A DNA stretch of 13,992 nt from Bacillota bacterium (GTDB taxonomy: Bacteria > Bacillota > Desulfitobacteriia > Desulfitobacteriales > Desulfitobacteriaceae): the NCBI GenBank assembly GCA_023390635.1, contig JAEWCM010000086.1, positions 1 to 13,992 on the forward strand, written 5' to 3'. Below, piece by piece: positions 7,601 to 13,992 of this stretch. Both the position numbers and the translations under genes were made by a program. The notes beneath the pieces were generated by a model that saw nothing but the letters and a program-made list of their open reading frames with translations, ran no database searches and had not been told where the DNA came from. The stretch's first letter is position 1; every line of letters starts with the position of its first letter.

Positions 7601-9021
7601 GCCAAAAGAGCTGCCTTGGCAAATTCCTTGATAGACATTCCCAAAGTGTGGGCATAAGTTTCCAGAAAAGATCCACATCCGGCAGAGCACGCTTCATTAA
7701 GAATGATCGTATCAATCACACCGTTATGAATGCGCATGCATTTCATATCCTGACCGCCGATATCCAAAATGAAATCAACATCAGGATAAAAGTATTGAGC
7801 TGCCTTAAAATGAGCAATGGTTTCAATTTCTCCTTCATCAAGGCGAAGCGCTGTTTTAATCAACTGTTCTCCATAGCCGGTGACCGCAGTCTTGGCGATA
7901 TTCACTTCTGCCGGTAACTGGCTGTATATGTCCTGTAAAATCCGGATTGCCGTATTTACCGGACTGCCCTCATTGCTACCATACCATGAATAAAGCAATT
8001 CTCCCTTTTCATCAATCAGTACAGCCTTAGTCGTTGTTGATCCTGCATCCAACCCTAAAAAGCACTGACCCTGATATTTTTCTAAAGAATGGCTGGCAAC
8101 CGAATACTTTCCGTGCCTTTCTCTAAATTGAGCAATTTCTTCCTCACTTGTAAACAGCGGTTTTAACCTCTCCACATCCACATCAACCACACCATCCAAC
8201 CCTTTTACCTTTGCAATCAGGGCGGAAAACGGCAGAGTGGTCTCCTTTTGCGCTTCCAGTGCCGCTCCAATGGCTACAATCAATTGGGCATTCTCAGGGA
8301 AAAGCACATCCTCGTCAGCCAGCTTCAGAGTTTCGATAAACCGTCTGCGCAGCTCAGATAAATAAGTGAGAGGACCACCCACCAATGCAACTTTGCCACG
8401 AATCGGTTTGCCGCAGGCTAACCCGCTGATGGTCTGAGTCACCACTGCCTGCAAAATTGATACAGCAATATCTGCCTTTGCCACGCCCTCATTTATCAGG
8501 GGCTGTACATCGGTTTTAGCAAACACACCGCAGCGGGCGGCAATCGGATATATCCGCTGGTAATCTTTAGCCATTTCATTAAGTCCCTGAGCATCTGTTT
8601 TCAACAGCACGGCCATCTGGTCAATAAAGGCCCCTGTCCCTCCGGCACAGCTTCCATTCATCCTCTGCTCCGTTCCACCTCGGAAATAGGTAATCTTCGA
8701 GTCTTCTCCGCCCAGTTCGATCATCACATCGGTCTCCGGCATTAAATGTTGAGTCGCATTCATTCCGGCGATAACTTCCTGAACAAATCCTACACCCAAC
8801 CACTCGGAAATCGACAATCCTCCTGATCCGGTAATAGTCACCGCTAGGTCGACCTCACCCAGGTGCTGATATGCCTCCTGCATTATATCCATAAAAATGC
8901 TGCGGATATCAGAATTATGCCGGCGATAGTTGCTGTAAACCAATTCGCTTTGCTGATTAAGCACTGCTATTTTAATTGTGGTAGAACCAATATCTATTCC
9001 CAGATATAACTTTCTTTTCAA
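4612..9021 (-). CDS. Giant fused acyl-CoA dehydratase activase / DUF2229 / 2-hydroxyacyl-CoA dehydratase-like protein
   Basis: A 1469-residue soluble protein. Order: ASKHA ATPase 1 (4-260; D-I-G-S-T at 9-13, G-G-E-D-S-K at 104-109, C125 in N-G-S-C-A-G-G-T-G, C164 in A-R-C-G-V-F); ATPase 2 (320-590; D-A-G-S-T at 325-329, G-G-Q-D-M-K at 422-427, C445, C484); a Cys cluster C605/C608/C612/C631 opening a DUF2229-type region; a module with G-G-R-P-Y-H (858-863) and C934; a Cys-rich linker C992-C1002; then a dehydratase-like module with C1089-Y-P-T, G-G-G-C1124 and C1377/C1383. In the HgdC/BadF family an ATP-hydrolysing dimer with one bridging [4Fe-4S] cluster injects low-potential electrons into HgdB-type Fe-S partners. 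Here both activase units and the likely acceptor are in one chain. Substrate is unknown. The TTG start overlaps the stop of the TetR gene and has GGAGG ten bases upstream. It closely resembles the COG1924/COG3580/COG3581 fusion class found in Clostridia. Confidence 0.9.
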   Translation of the reverse strand: MKRKLYLGIDIGSTTIKIAVLNQQSELVYSNYRRHNSDIRSIFMDIMQEAYQHLGEVDLAVTITGSGGLSISEWLGVGFVQEVIAGMNATQHLMPETDVMIELGGEDSKITYFRGGTEQRMNGSCAGGTGAFIDQMAVLLKTDAQGLNEMAKDYQRIYPIAARCGVFAKTDVQPLINEGVAKADIAVSILQAVVTQTISGLACGKPIRGKVALVGGPLTYLSELRRRFIETLKLADEDVLFPENAQLIVAIGAALEAQKETTLPFSALIAKVKGLDGVVDVDVERLKPLFTSEEEIAQFRERHGKYSVASHSLEKYQGQCFLGLDAGSTTTKAVLIDEKGELLYSWYGSNEGSPVNTAIRILQDIYSQLPAEVNIAKTAVTGYGEQLIKTALRLDEGEIETIAHFKAAQYFYPDVDFILDIGGQDMKCMRIHNGVIDTIILNEACSAGCGSFLETYAHTLGMSIKEFAKAALLAEHPVELGSRCTVFMNSKVKQAQKEGATIADLSAGLSYSVIKNALYKVIKVRNPEQLGKKVVVQGGTFYNDAVLRAFESIIGREVIRPNIAGLMGAFGAALIARERYSGGLSTVLSSQELNEFEMTTKLVRCNRCSNRCQMTINRFPGGAVFFSGNRCSRGEGKEQENQDLPNLYAYKYERLFNYEPLPLEQAKRGRVGIPRVLNMYENYPFWFTFFTRLQFRVELSARSSKDIYEMGIESIPSESACYPAKLVHGHIMDLVNQDIKFIFYPALPYEKEWRPEADNHYNCPIVTSYSEVIKINMEVLKDKHIDFRNPFLPYDNQKRLVQRLYEELKDLNLSKQEIAQAVEAAWQEDARYKQEIRKKGEEVLDYLNETGRTGIVLGGRPYHVDPEINHGIPELITQLGMAVLSEDSVAHLQREKMDLRVINQWVYHSRLYAAAGVAKKFPNLEYVQLNSFGCGLDAITTDQIDEILSDSGKIYTCLKIDEGNNLGAARIRLRSLKAAIEERERKGLGAGCDSCSSGCLGCGQVAAASDLECNNQNEEHKEEMSEEKRVVFTEEMRATHTILAPQMAPIHFQFLQEAFLVEGYNVEVLPKVDAQTIEEGLRTVHNDACYPTIIVVGQLIEALKTGKYDLDKVALLITQTGGGCRATNYISFLRKALKDTGMGHIPVVSLNAKGLENNPGFKITPGLLNKALMALTYGDLLMRLLYRVRPYEEVEGSANALYEKWVEQGKASVKTGKRAVFRKNIRQMVEDFDQLKLRQIIKPKVGVVGEILVKYHPEANNNVVDLLEKEGAEVSVPDLTDFLFYCAYDSDVKYKLLAGTWKGSFLGNAAIMGMEYYRKEMKAALRKHLKFKVPETIYQMADRAKEVVSLGNQTGEGWFLTAEMMELIESGVENIVCVQPFACLPNHVTGKGVAKGLKSKYPLANITYIDYDPGVSEVNQVNRIKLMMAIAFKNMEKQQANVIEVKRKHSPRQAERQEDYKERQWNTSK

Positions 9022-9581
9022 TTCTTTTCATCCTCCATCTGACCTGTAGCTAGCAGCAAAGCTTCCATTACCTGCATCCTTTCTTCACCTTGGACTGTAG
9101 GTATTCCGAACAATGCATTGAACTTCAATCCGTCTGCAGCCAAGCGAATGATAATAGAAGCGATCCGGTCCGTTCCATCCTGCTCCATCCGCTTCATCCA
9201 CATGGAATAACGTTCTCTCACCGGTTGGAGTTTTTCCTGATCATTAGACACTGCCGCCAGCAATCCAGCATTCGATTCCATCAGCTCGCCAAAGTGAGTA
9301 AACACTTCCTGGGCATAAGCTCTGCACCATCTGCCTTGAGGATTAGGGTCACGCTCGACTCTCCGCTCCAAATTTTCTGCAAATTGATCCATTAATTCGG
9401 TGACCATAGCCTGAATCAGACTGTCTTTATTGGGAAAGTGATATAACAATCCGCCTTTACTAATCCCCGCTTCTTTAGCCACTGCCGCTAAAGTTAATTT
9501 AGCTGCCCCTTCCCGGTGGACAATAATCGCGGCTGATCTTATAATTTCCTGTCGTTTAGACATGGCTATTCCATTATTCAA
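9018..9581 (-). CDS. TetR-family transcriptional regulator of the activase operon
   Basis: A 187-residue one-domain repressor-type regulator. The N-terminal TetR DNA-binding domain covers about residues 9-58, with the helix-turn-helix T-L-A-A-V-A-K-E-A-G-I-S-K-G-G-L-L-Y-H-F at 30-49. The remaining helical part (60-187) is the usual ligand-binding and dimer region, and its ligand cannot be read from sequence. The TTG at 9581 is preferred because AAGGAG (9592-9597) lies ten bases upstream; the internal ATG at 9563 has no good ribosome binding site. Its TGA stop overlaps the TTG start of the 1469-residue gene (shared TTGA at 9018-9021), so the two are co-transcribed and probably translationally coupled. 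A perfect dyad just upstream of its own start points to autoregulation of the whole operon. Confidence 0.92.
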   Translation of the reverse strand: MNNGIAMSKRQEIIRSAAIIVHREGAAKLTLAAVAKEAGISKGGLLYHFPNKDSLIQAMVTELMDQFAENLERRVERDPNPQGRWCRAYAQEVFTHFGELMESNAGLLAAVSNDQEKLQPVRERYSMWMKRMEQDGTDRIASIIIRLAADGLKFNALFGIPTVQGEERMQVMEALLLATGQMEDEKN

Positions 9582-9616
9582 TCTTTTCGCTCTCCTTGAT
9601 TAAATCCCCATCGATA

Positions 9617-9632
9617 TACCGACCAGTCGGTA
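9617..9632 (-). promoter_or_regulatory. Perfect 16-bp dyad, likely TetR operator
   Basis: TACCGAC (9617-9623), CA, GTCGGTA (9626-9632): a perfect inverted repeat with a two-base centre, in the size range of TetR-family operators. It sits between the putative promoter and the ribosome binding site of the TetR gene, where a bound repressor would block transcription. Confidence 0.75.
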
Positions 9633-9638
9633 CAGTTC

Positions 9639-9666
9639 TTCTAAACTATACCTTATTTCTTGTCAA
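9639..9666 (-). promoter_or_regulatory. Putative promoter of the tetR-activase operon
   Basis: On the - strand a perfect -35 box TTGACA lies at 9661-9666. The best matching -10 at normal spacing is the poor TTAGAA (9639-9644, 16-bp spacer). A better TATAGT (9645-9650) is only ten bases from TTGACA and would need a different, weak -35. With the first choice RNA would start at about 9632, at the edge of the dyad operator. The exact pairing is uncertain. Confidence 0.5.
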
Positions 9667-9793
9667 ATTGCTATGGAAAAAAAGCACATTGGTTCCATTC
9701 CTGCAGATAGACAATCTATGATTAACTATATTCGGCAAGTCCAATGGAAGTGCCAAATAAAAAGGATTACAGTTTAAATAATAATCTTTAAAT

Positions 9794-9828
9794 TGAAAAA
9801 ACCGATAAGGCAATCACCCTTACCGGTT
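9794..9828 (-). terminator. Terminator of the MoeA-like gene
   Basis: AACCGATAAGG (9800-9810) pairs with CCTTACCGGTT (9818-9828) with a single A/C mismatch and a seven-base loop. On the - strand a T run (complement of 9795-9799) follows. It begins 33 bases past the stop of the MoeA-like gene. A T run on the + strand also exists (9832-9836), but no + strand gene needs it. Confidence 0.85.
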
Positions 9829-9861
9829 CTCTTTTTATACGTTCCTAAGATTTTAATAGCC

Positions 9862-11091
9862 CTAGTCAATGATTTCACTTTCAGCCATAATAAATTCCAA
9901 AGGGCGCCGCAGCTCAACCTCAACCTTGTCCCCCTGCTCATAGCCTGCCACTCCCTTAGGAATACGCAGATGAGCATTGGCTTGAACCATTCCTTCCACA
10001 GCAGGACGTCCCCTGCCCATCGCCGGTATGCCAAGATAACCTTCTTCTGTCCATTTAACAATGATGCGCACATAGAAATCCGAAGAACCTTTAGACACGA
10101 CTGCATCGGTAAGCTTCACCAAAAGCTTTTGCTGTTCCACTGTAGGAAGAAATAAAAATTGATTGATCAATGGCAGCACGTAAAAATCCACCGTATAGTC
10201 GGCTCCGATCGGCGGTCCCACAATGCCAATGATCGGTTTTCCGCCAGCAATGGTAAAGGATGTGTGCCGACCCGGCCCATGCTCTGCTTCATGAGCCAAA
10301 ATAGTCCCCACCTGCTCCAATACCTCAATCGTAAAATCATCCGTCCCCTTGGATGACCCGGCATTAAGGACCACTATATCCGCTTTGCTCAGTGCATCTT
10401 TTACGGTTCTTACCAGGAGAGCCGGGTCATCCGGCACAATACCATAAAGCAACGGCTCCGCTCCCCACAGGATTGCCTTGCTCTGAATCAGAATGCCATT
10501 CGATTCTACATTTTTCCCTATCGGAAGGGAAACCTCCCGGGAAACCAGCTCATTTCCGGTAGGAATAATGGCAACCACAGGTTTCTTCAATACCTTGACC
10601 TGATTCACGCCCCCCATAGCGAGAATAGAAAGATGCACCGGTGTGAGCAGTTCATGAGCCCTTACCAGCAAATCTCCCGTTCTCATTCTTTCTCCAATCT
10701 TTTGAGTATTCTCGCCCTTTTCCTTAGGCCCTTTCAGAATGACAAGCTTTCCTGTCTCATCAATCTCTACTGCTTCAATTTTTATCACCGTATCATAGTC
10801 ACCGGCAATAGCAATTCCCGTGTTGGCAAATACGTATTGAGAGCCGGCCTGCCACAAAGATGTATCCGGACCCCCCTGAGCAAAATCCTTATAATACACG
10901 GCAATTCCGTCAAGCCGGCTTGTCAATTTGCCGGGGAGGGTATTCACCGATCGTAGATCCTCTGCGCACACTCTATTCAATGCATGTAAGAGGGAAACTA
11001 TCTCTGTTTTAGGTTCAAAATGGCAGGCTGCTGCAATCCTGTTCAAGGCTTCCTCCCGTGGTAAACATATATGATGTTGATTCTTCTGCAT
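9862..11091 (-). CDS. Divergent MoeA-like molybdopterin molybdotransferase family protein
   Basis: A 409-residue cytoplasmic protein with the full MoeA layout: domains I/II at the N-terminus, a MoCF/MogA-like fold around 170-310 and a C-terminal beta domain (about 325-400). MoeA inserts molybdate into adenylylated molybdopterin. Recognisable but altered motifs are S-R-L-D-G (58-62, for the usual MDGYA), P-T-G-N-E-L (177-182, with Asn for the usual Asp), N-A-G-S-S-K-G-T-D-D (243-252, for GGxSxGxxD) and V-G-P-P-I-G (291-296, for the usual LPGNP). The reaction may therefore differ, or the protein may bind a cofactor only. I chose the ATG at 11091 over the GTG at 11100 because GAGGTG (11098-11103) is at the proper distance for the ATG and the GTG is part of it. 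The gene has its own promoter and its own terminator. Confidence 0.85.
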   Translation of the reverse strand: MQKNQHHICLPREEALNRIAAACHFEPKTEIVSLLHALNRVCAEDLRSVNTLPGKLTSRLDGIAVYYKDFAQGGPDTSLWQAGSQYVFANTGIAIAGDYDTVIKIEAVEIDETGKLVILKGPKEKGENTQKIGERMRTGDLLVRAHELLTPVHLSILAMGGVNQVKVLKKPVVAIIPTGNELVSREVSLPIGKNVESNGILIQSKAILWGAEPLLYGIVPDDPALLVRTVKDALSKADIVVLNAGSSKGTDDFTIEVLEQVGTILAHEAEHGPGRHTSFTIAGGKPIIGIVGPPIGADYTVDFYVLPLINQFLFLPTVEQQKLLVKLTDAVVSKGSSDFYVRIIVKWTEEGYLGIPAMGRGRPAVEGMVQANAHLRIPKGVAGYEQGDKVEVELRRPLEFIMAESEIID

Positions 11092-11159
11092 ATTCTTCAC
11101 CTCATCTTTTTCCCGTTATTTTAATTACTGCCGCTTATCCATCCCGGAATTTTAACCCA

Positions 11160-11188
11160 AGTATAGTGCCAATGCTCTTAGCCGTCAA
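11160..11188 (-). promoter_or_regulatory. Sigma-A-type promoter for the MoeA-like gene
   Basis: On the - strand, TTGACG (11183-11188), a 17-bp spacer and TATACT (11160-11165); each box is one base off consensus. RNA would start near 11153 and give a leader of about 60 bases. It lies in the gap after rlmH, next to its stop codon, and no terminator is visible there, so the gene may also receive read-through from rlmH. Confidence 0.7.
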
Positions 11189-11191
11189 ACC

Positions 11192-11674
11192 TTATTTATG
11201 ATAGGTTTCGTTCCGGTTGATTTTTTGCGCCCGGTAAATCTGTTCCAGCAGCATCAGCCGCACCAGCTGATGGGGAAATGTTAATTCGGAAATAGACCAA
11301 CGGAAATCGGCCTGCTTTTCCACCTCGTTGCTCACTCCTAGTGAGCCACCAATTACAAACGCCACATGGCTCTTCCCCCGAACTGTCAAATCATCTAACA
11401 TATGGGCTAATCCAGGCGAAGAGAGGGATTTCCCCTTTAAATCAAGAAGAATCATATAGTCTTGCGGACCGAGCTGTTTAAGGAGTCTATCTCCTTCTTT
11501 GCCTTTTACTTGGTTGATTTCTGCTGCCGATAGATTTTCCGGACAGGGTTCATCGCTGATCTCTGTTATTGTTAGTTTCACATAAGAACTCAGGCGCTTC
11601 AAGTATTCTTTTATCCCTTCCTGCAAATACTTTTCCTTTATTTTTCCTACACATAACACATTGATTTGAAGCAT
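11192..11674 (-). CDS. rlmH: RlmH, 23S rRNA (pseudouridine1915-N3)-methyltransferase
   Basis: A 160-residue protein, the normal length for this SPOUT-fold enzyme. It uses S-adenosylmethionine to methylate pseudouridine 1915 in helix 69 of 23S rRNA and acts on whole 70S ribosomes as a dimer. The knot motifs are intact: F-V-I-G-G-S-L-G (106-113), L-T-F-P-H-Q-L (131-137) and the C-terminal Y-R-A-x-x-I-x-x-N-x-x-Y-H-K ending (147-160). The ATG start is preceded by AAGGTGAGA. It follows htrA on the same strand with a terminator in the 204-base gap. I found no strong promoter in that gap, only AT-rich boxes. The walJ-htrA-rlmH order is conserved in Firmicutes and supports the call. Confidence 0.97.
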   Translation of the reverse strand: MLQINVLCVGKIKEKYLQEGIKEYLKRLSSYVKLTITEISDEPCPENLSAAEINQVKGKEGDRLLKQLGPQDYMILLDLKGKSLSSPGLAHMLDDLTVRGKSHVAFVIGGSLGVSNEVEKQADFRWSISELTFPHQLVRLMLLEQIYRAQKINRNETYHK

Positions 11675-11767
11675 AATCTCTCACCTTAATCAATTTTTGT
11701 ATACTTTTACAATTGGCTTTCCCTATTTATAATTCTTCTGATCTTAAAAACTCTCTCTGACAGAATA

Positions 11768-11814
11768 ACAAAACAAGAGCCGTTCCACAAACCTTATCTG
11801 CTGTAGAACGGCTC
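11768..11814 (-). terminator. Terminator downstream of htrA
   Basis: GAGCCGTTC (11777-11785) pairs perfectly with GAACGGCTC (11806-11814), with ACA/TGT extending the stem past one mismatch. On the - strand the T-rich TTGTTTTGTT follows. It starts 65 bases past the htrA stop. The rest of the 11675-11878 gap shows no gene. Confidence 0.85.
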
Positions 11815-11878
11815 CATATACTTCTTCTAAAAATTGCTTCTTACTTCAATTTAAAACTCAGACCGATTAATCATTAGT

Positions 11879-13342
11879 CTATTCTGATTTAATCTCTGCC
11901 AAAGTCACACTGACTTCCTTTGTTTTCCCGTCACGATAATAGGTAACCTTTACCGTATCTCCCACATTCAGCTTAAAGAGTTGCCGGGTCAGATCCAATG
12001 AATTGCTGATGGTTTGATCATTGATTTTTGTGATAATATCCCCTGATTGAATTCCAGCCTTGGCAGCCGCCCCTCCTGCACTGACATCGCTCACATAGGC
12101 TCCTTCCGGCCACCCTCTCTGAGCGGCATATTCAGCCGTGTATTGACTGGCAATGCTGACTTGCAATCCGGCATGGCTGGCATAGCCCTTGGAAATCAGC
12201 TGGTTAATGATCGGCAATGCTTCCGAGGAGGGGATCGCAAAGCCCATGCCTTCATAATCTTGCTCACTGTTCTTTGCCGAATTGATACCGATCACCTGTC
12301 CTTGGGAGTTGACCAGCGGGCCTCCGCTGTTCCCGGGATTAATCGCCGCATCCGTTTGAATCAGATTAAAGTTAGCCTCTCCTTCTAAAGATAAATAGCG
12401 ATTCAAAGCCGAGACTACACCGGTGGTTACTGAACGTGCAAACTCCTCACCGCCGGGATTACCGATAGCTACCACCGAATCACCTACCTCAAGTTTGGAT
12501 GAATCTCCCATTTGGACTTGAGTCAGGTTCTTGATTTCACTGGCATCTGCAATTTGCAGTACTGCCAGATCACTCCGCGAATCCTGTCCAATCACTTTAG
12601 CATTCAGGTTCCGGCCGTCCTCCAAGCTGACGGTAATTTTCTCCGCACCGTCAATCACATGGTAATTGGTCACAATATAGCCCTTTTGGGCATCAATGAT
12701 AAATCCTGAACCACTGCCCACCTCTGCCAAGCCACTGGCACTTCCAAAAAACCCACGTTGATTTTGGAAGTTTGCCACTCCAACTACAGCCGGACCTACC
12801 GCTTTGGCGATCTGAGATACAGGATTGCTTGCAGTACTGGATCCCTCCGAGCTGGTGCTGATAGCTATCGGTGTTGAAGTATTGCTTTTTGCCGTACTCC
12901 CGGTATTAAATTTGTCTCCATAAACCGCGGGCACCAGACCAATGGATAATATTCCTCCCAGTAAAGCGCTGATTAAAGAAATCGCTACATAAGGAACAAA
13001 GGAGAAGCGTCTTTTGGGAGCGGGAGACGGACTAACATAATGGTAATTGCTCTGCGCCGATCCTTGTCCCGTAGCATACCAACCCTGAGAAGAGTTGGTA
13101 GTACCACTGTCGCCTGCTGTACTTGTGCTGCTGTAAGAACTGTTTTGATCGGTATTGCTATAGCTGCTTTCCTGATTGTAATCGGTATAAGTGCTTAAAT
13201 CATCTTTCTTGAAATAATCCCCTGAGCCTGTCTCTCCATGGCTATTGGAGTTCGAGTTCGCATCTCCGTAATTATCGATGCCGGAATGATAGGTATTCTG
13301 ATTATCTAATTCATTTCTGTCTTGATCATCGTAATCGCTCAT
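11879..13342 (-). CDS. htrA: HtrA/DegP-family membrane-anchored serine protease with PDZ domain
   Basis: A 487-residue surface quality-control protease that degrades misfolded exported proteins. Residues 1-107 are a cytoplasmic tail very rich in Ser, Asn, Gln, Tyr, Asp and Thr with almost no hydrophobic content. A basic stop (KRR, 110-112) and one membrane helix (about 115-141) follow, then a Ser/Thr-rich linker (148-172). The trypsin-like domain (about 175-380) has an intact triad: H228 in N-Y-H-V-I, D258 in S-R-S-D-L-A, and S339 in N-P-G-N-S-G-G-P-L. A single PDZ domain covers about 395-482. Single-helix anchoring and one PDZ are usual for Gram-positive HtrA. The ATG has an excellent AGGAGG site seven bases upstream. 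The gene starts 18 bases after the stop of the metallo-hydrolase, so the two are co-transcribed. Confidence 0.95.
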   Translation of the reverse strand: MSDYDDQDRNELDNQNTYHSGIDNYGDANSNSNSHGETGSGDYFKKDDLSTYTDYNQESSYSNTDQNSSYSSTSTAGDSGTTNSSQGWYATGQGSAQSNYHYVSPSPAPKRRFSFVPYVAISLISALLGGILSIGLVPAVYGDKFNTGSTAKSNTSTPIAISTSSEGSSTASNPVSQIAKAVGPAVVGVANFQNQRGFFGSASGLAEVGSGSGFIIDAQKGYIVTNYHVIDGAEKITVSLEDGRNLNAKVIGQDSRSDLAVLQIADASEIKNLTQVQMGDSSKLEVGDSVVAIGNPGGEEFARSVTTGVVSALNRYLSLEGEANFNLIQTDAAINPGNSGGPLVNSQGQVIGINSAKNSEQDYEGMGFAIPSSEALPIINQLISKGYASHAGLQVSIASQYTAEYAAQRGWPEGAYVSDVSAGGAAAKAGIQSGDIITKINDQTISNSLDLTRQLFKLNVGDTVKVTYYRDGKTKEVSVTLAEIKSE

Positions 13343-13360
13343 TTCAATCCCTCCTGGCCA

Positions 13361-13992
13361 TTATTCTTCCCTTAGGACAATCAATTCATGAGGCTGGTAC
13401 CGGGGAGCAACCCTATACCTCACCTGCGGATATTTTCGAGGAATTCCTCCGTCTTTTAATATCTTTGCCACACTGCTCAGAGCTAATTCAGGTGTGTTGT
13501 TTTCTGTACTTAAATGAGCCAGCACGACCCTTTGCGTATTCGGCTGAATCCATTCCAACAGTCCTTCGGCCAGCTGTTTATTTTCCAGATGGCCATATAT
13601 TCCACTGACACGCTTTTTCAATGCCCATGGATATCTACCCTGCCAAAGAGCATCATGATCATGGTTGGCCTCAACCACTAATCCATCACATCCCCTCAGA
13701 TGAGTATGCATATCCTGGGTAATAATTCCGCTGTCGGTGGCGATCCCTACGGACAAAGGCCTTGCCCCTGCACGGCTTTCGATCCTCATCCCGTAGCTTT
13801 CCCGGCTGTCGTGGGATGTTTCAAACAACTCAACTTTCAGTCCTGCACACTCAATGCTCAAATCAATTTCCTGTCGTTGTTCAGGAGCCAGCTTGCCGGT
13901 TTCTCCGGCAATTTCTTCCCAAATTCCTGACGTCGCAAAAATAGGTATTTTTAATTTGCGGGCTACCACTCCCACTCCTTTAATATGGTCAA
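13361..13992 (-). CDS. walJ: WalJ/YycJ-type MBL-fold metallo-hydrolase, partial (start outside window)
   Basis: About 210 residues of the C-terminal part of a metallo-beta-lactamase-fold protein are visible. The frame stays open to the right edge, reading D-H-I-K-G upstream of V-G-V-V-A-R-K-L, so the GTG at 13975 is internal. The D-H is the end of the H-x-H-x-D-H metal motif. Other expected ligands follow: the His of T-S-H-D-S, the Asp of A-T-D-S-G, the E-A-N-H-D segment, G-H-L-E-N and the conserved L-A-H-L-S-x-E-N-N-T-P-E-L-A ending. WalJ/YycJ is encoded at the end of the walRK two-component operon and has been linked to cell-wall and DNA maintenance; its substrate is not settled. Placement directly before htrA and rlmH supports the call. 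The walRK genes would lie beyond the right edge. Confidence 0.9.
   Translation of the reverse strand, partial: DHIKGVGVVARKLKIPIFATSGIWEEIAGETGKLAPEQRQEIDLSIECAGLKVELFETSHDSRESYGMRIESRAGARPLSVGIATDSGIITQDMHTHLRGCDGLVVEANHDHDALWQGRYPWALKKRVSGIYGHLENKQLAEGLLEWIQPNTQRVVLAHLSTENNTPELALSSVAKILKDGGIPRKYPQVRYRVAPRYQPHELIVLREE

Noticed and set aside
11697..11712. TTGTA-N6-TACAA dyad before rlmH
   Set aside because: The arms are only five bases and AT-rich, as expected by chance in this spacer, and no promoter could be anchored to it.

Overview
The window looks like chromosomal DNA from an anaerobic Gram-positive of the Clostridia/Peptococcaceae type. A Desulfitobacterium-like organism would fit; this is an inference from gene content, mid-range GC and frequent TTG starts, because no rRNA or other taxonomic marker is present. 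Eleven protein-coding genes are supported. Two run off the ends of the window. No tRNA, rRNA, CRISPR array, insertion sequence or phage gene was seen.

Left part (1-2340): the C-terminus of an RND-type efflux permease on the + strand ends at a strong bidirectional terminator. It is followed by a small DUF3784-type membrane protein with its own promoter. Converging on that from the - strand are a DUF2238-like membrane protein and a two-helix ion channel whose selectivity filter is shortened (TVGDP in place of TVGYGD).

Potassium block (2370-4610): divergent from the channel lies a KtrB/TrkH-type K+ translocating subunit followed by its KtrA/TrkA-type gating ring subunit. The only good ribosome binding site for the first gene is separated from its ATG by a hairpin, which could bring the two together when folded. 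The pair ends at a terminator shared with the convergent gene to the right.

Central block (4612-9670, - strand): a two-gene operon. A TetR-family regulator, preceded by a perfect 16-bp dyad operator next to a TTGACA element, overlaps by four bases a 1469-residue protein. That protein fuses two activase-type ATPase modules (each with two Cys at the positions of the bridging [4Fe-4S] ligands) to DUF2229 and 2-hydroxyacyl-CoA-dehydratase-like modules, with two further cysteine clusters. All parts of an ATP-driven low-potential electron-transfer machine are in one chain, with no substrate enzyme beside it. This is the best candidate here for a poorly described system.

Right part (9780-13992, - strand): reading 5' to 3', a WalJ/YycJ-type metallo-hydrolase (its start lies outside the window), an HtrA-type membrane-anchored serine protease and rlmH. 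This matches the conserved distal end of the walRK region of Firmicutes, which is often near the replication origin. Downstream of rlmH, and with its own promoter, is a divergent MoeA-like gene that lacks several hallmark MoeA motifs.
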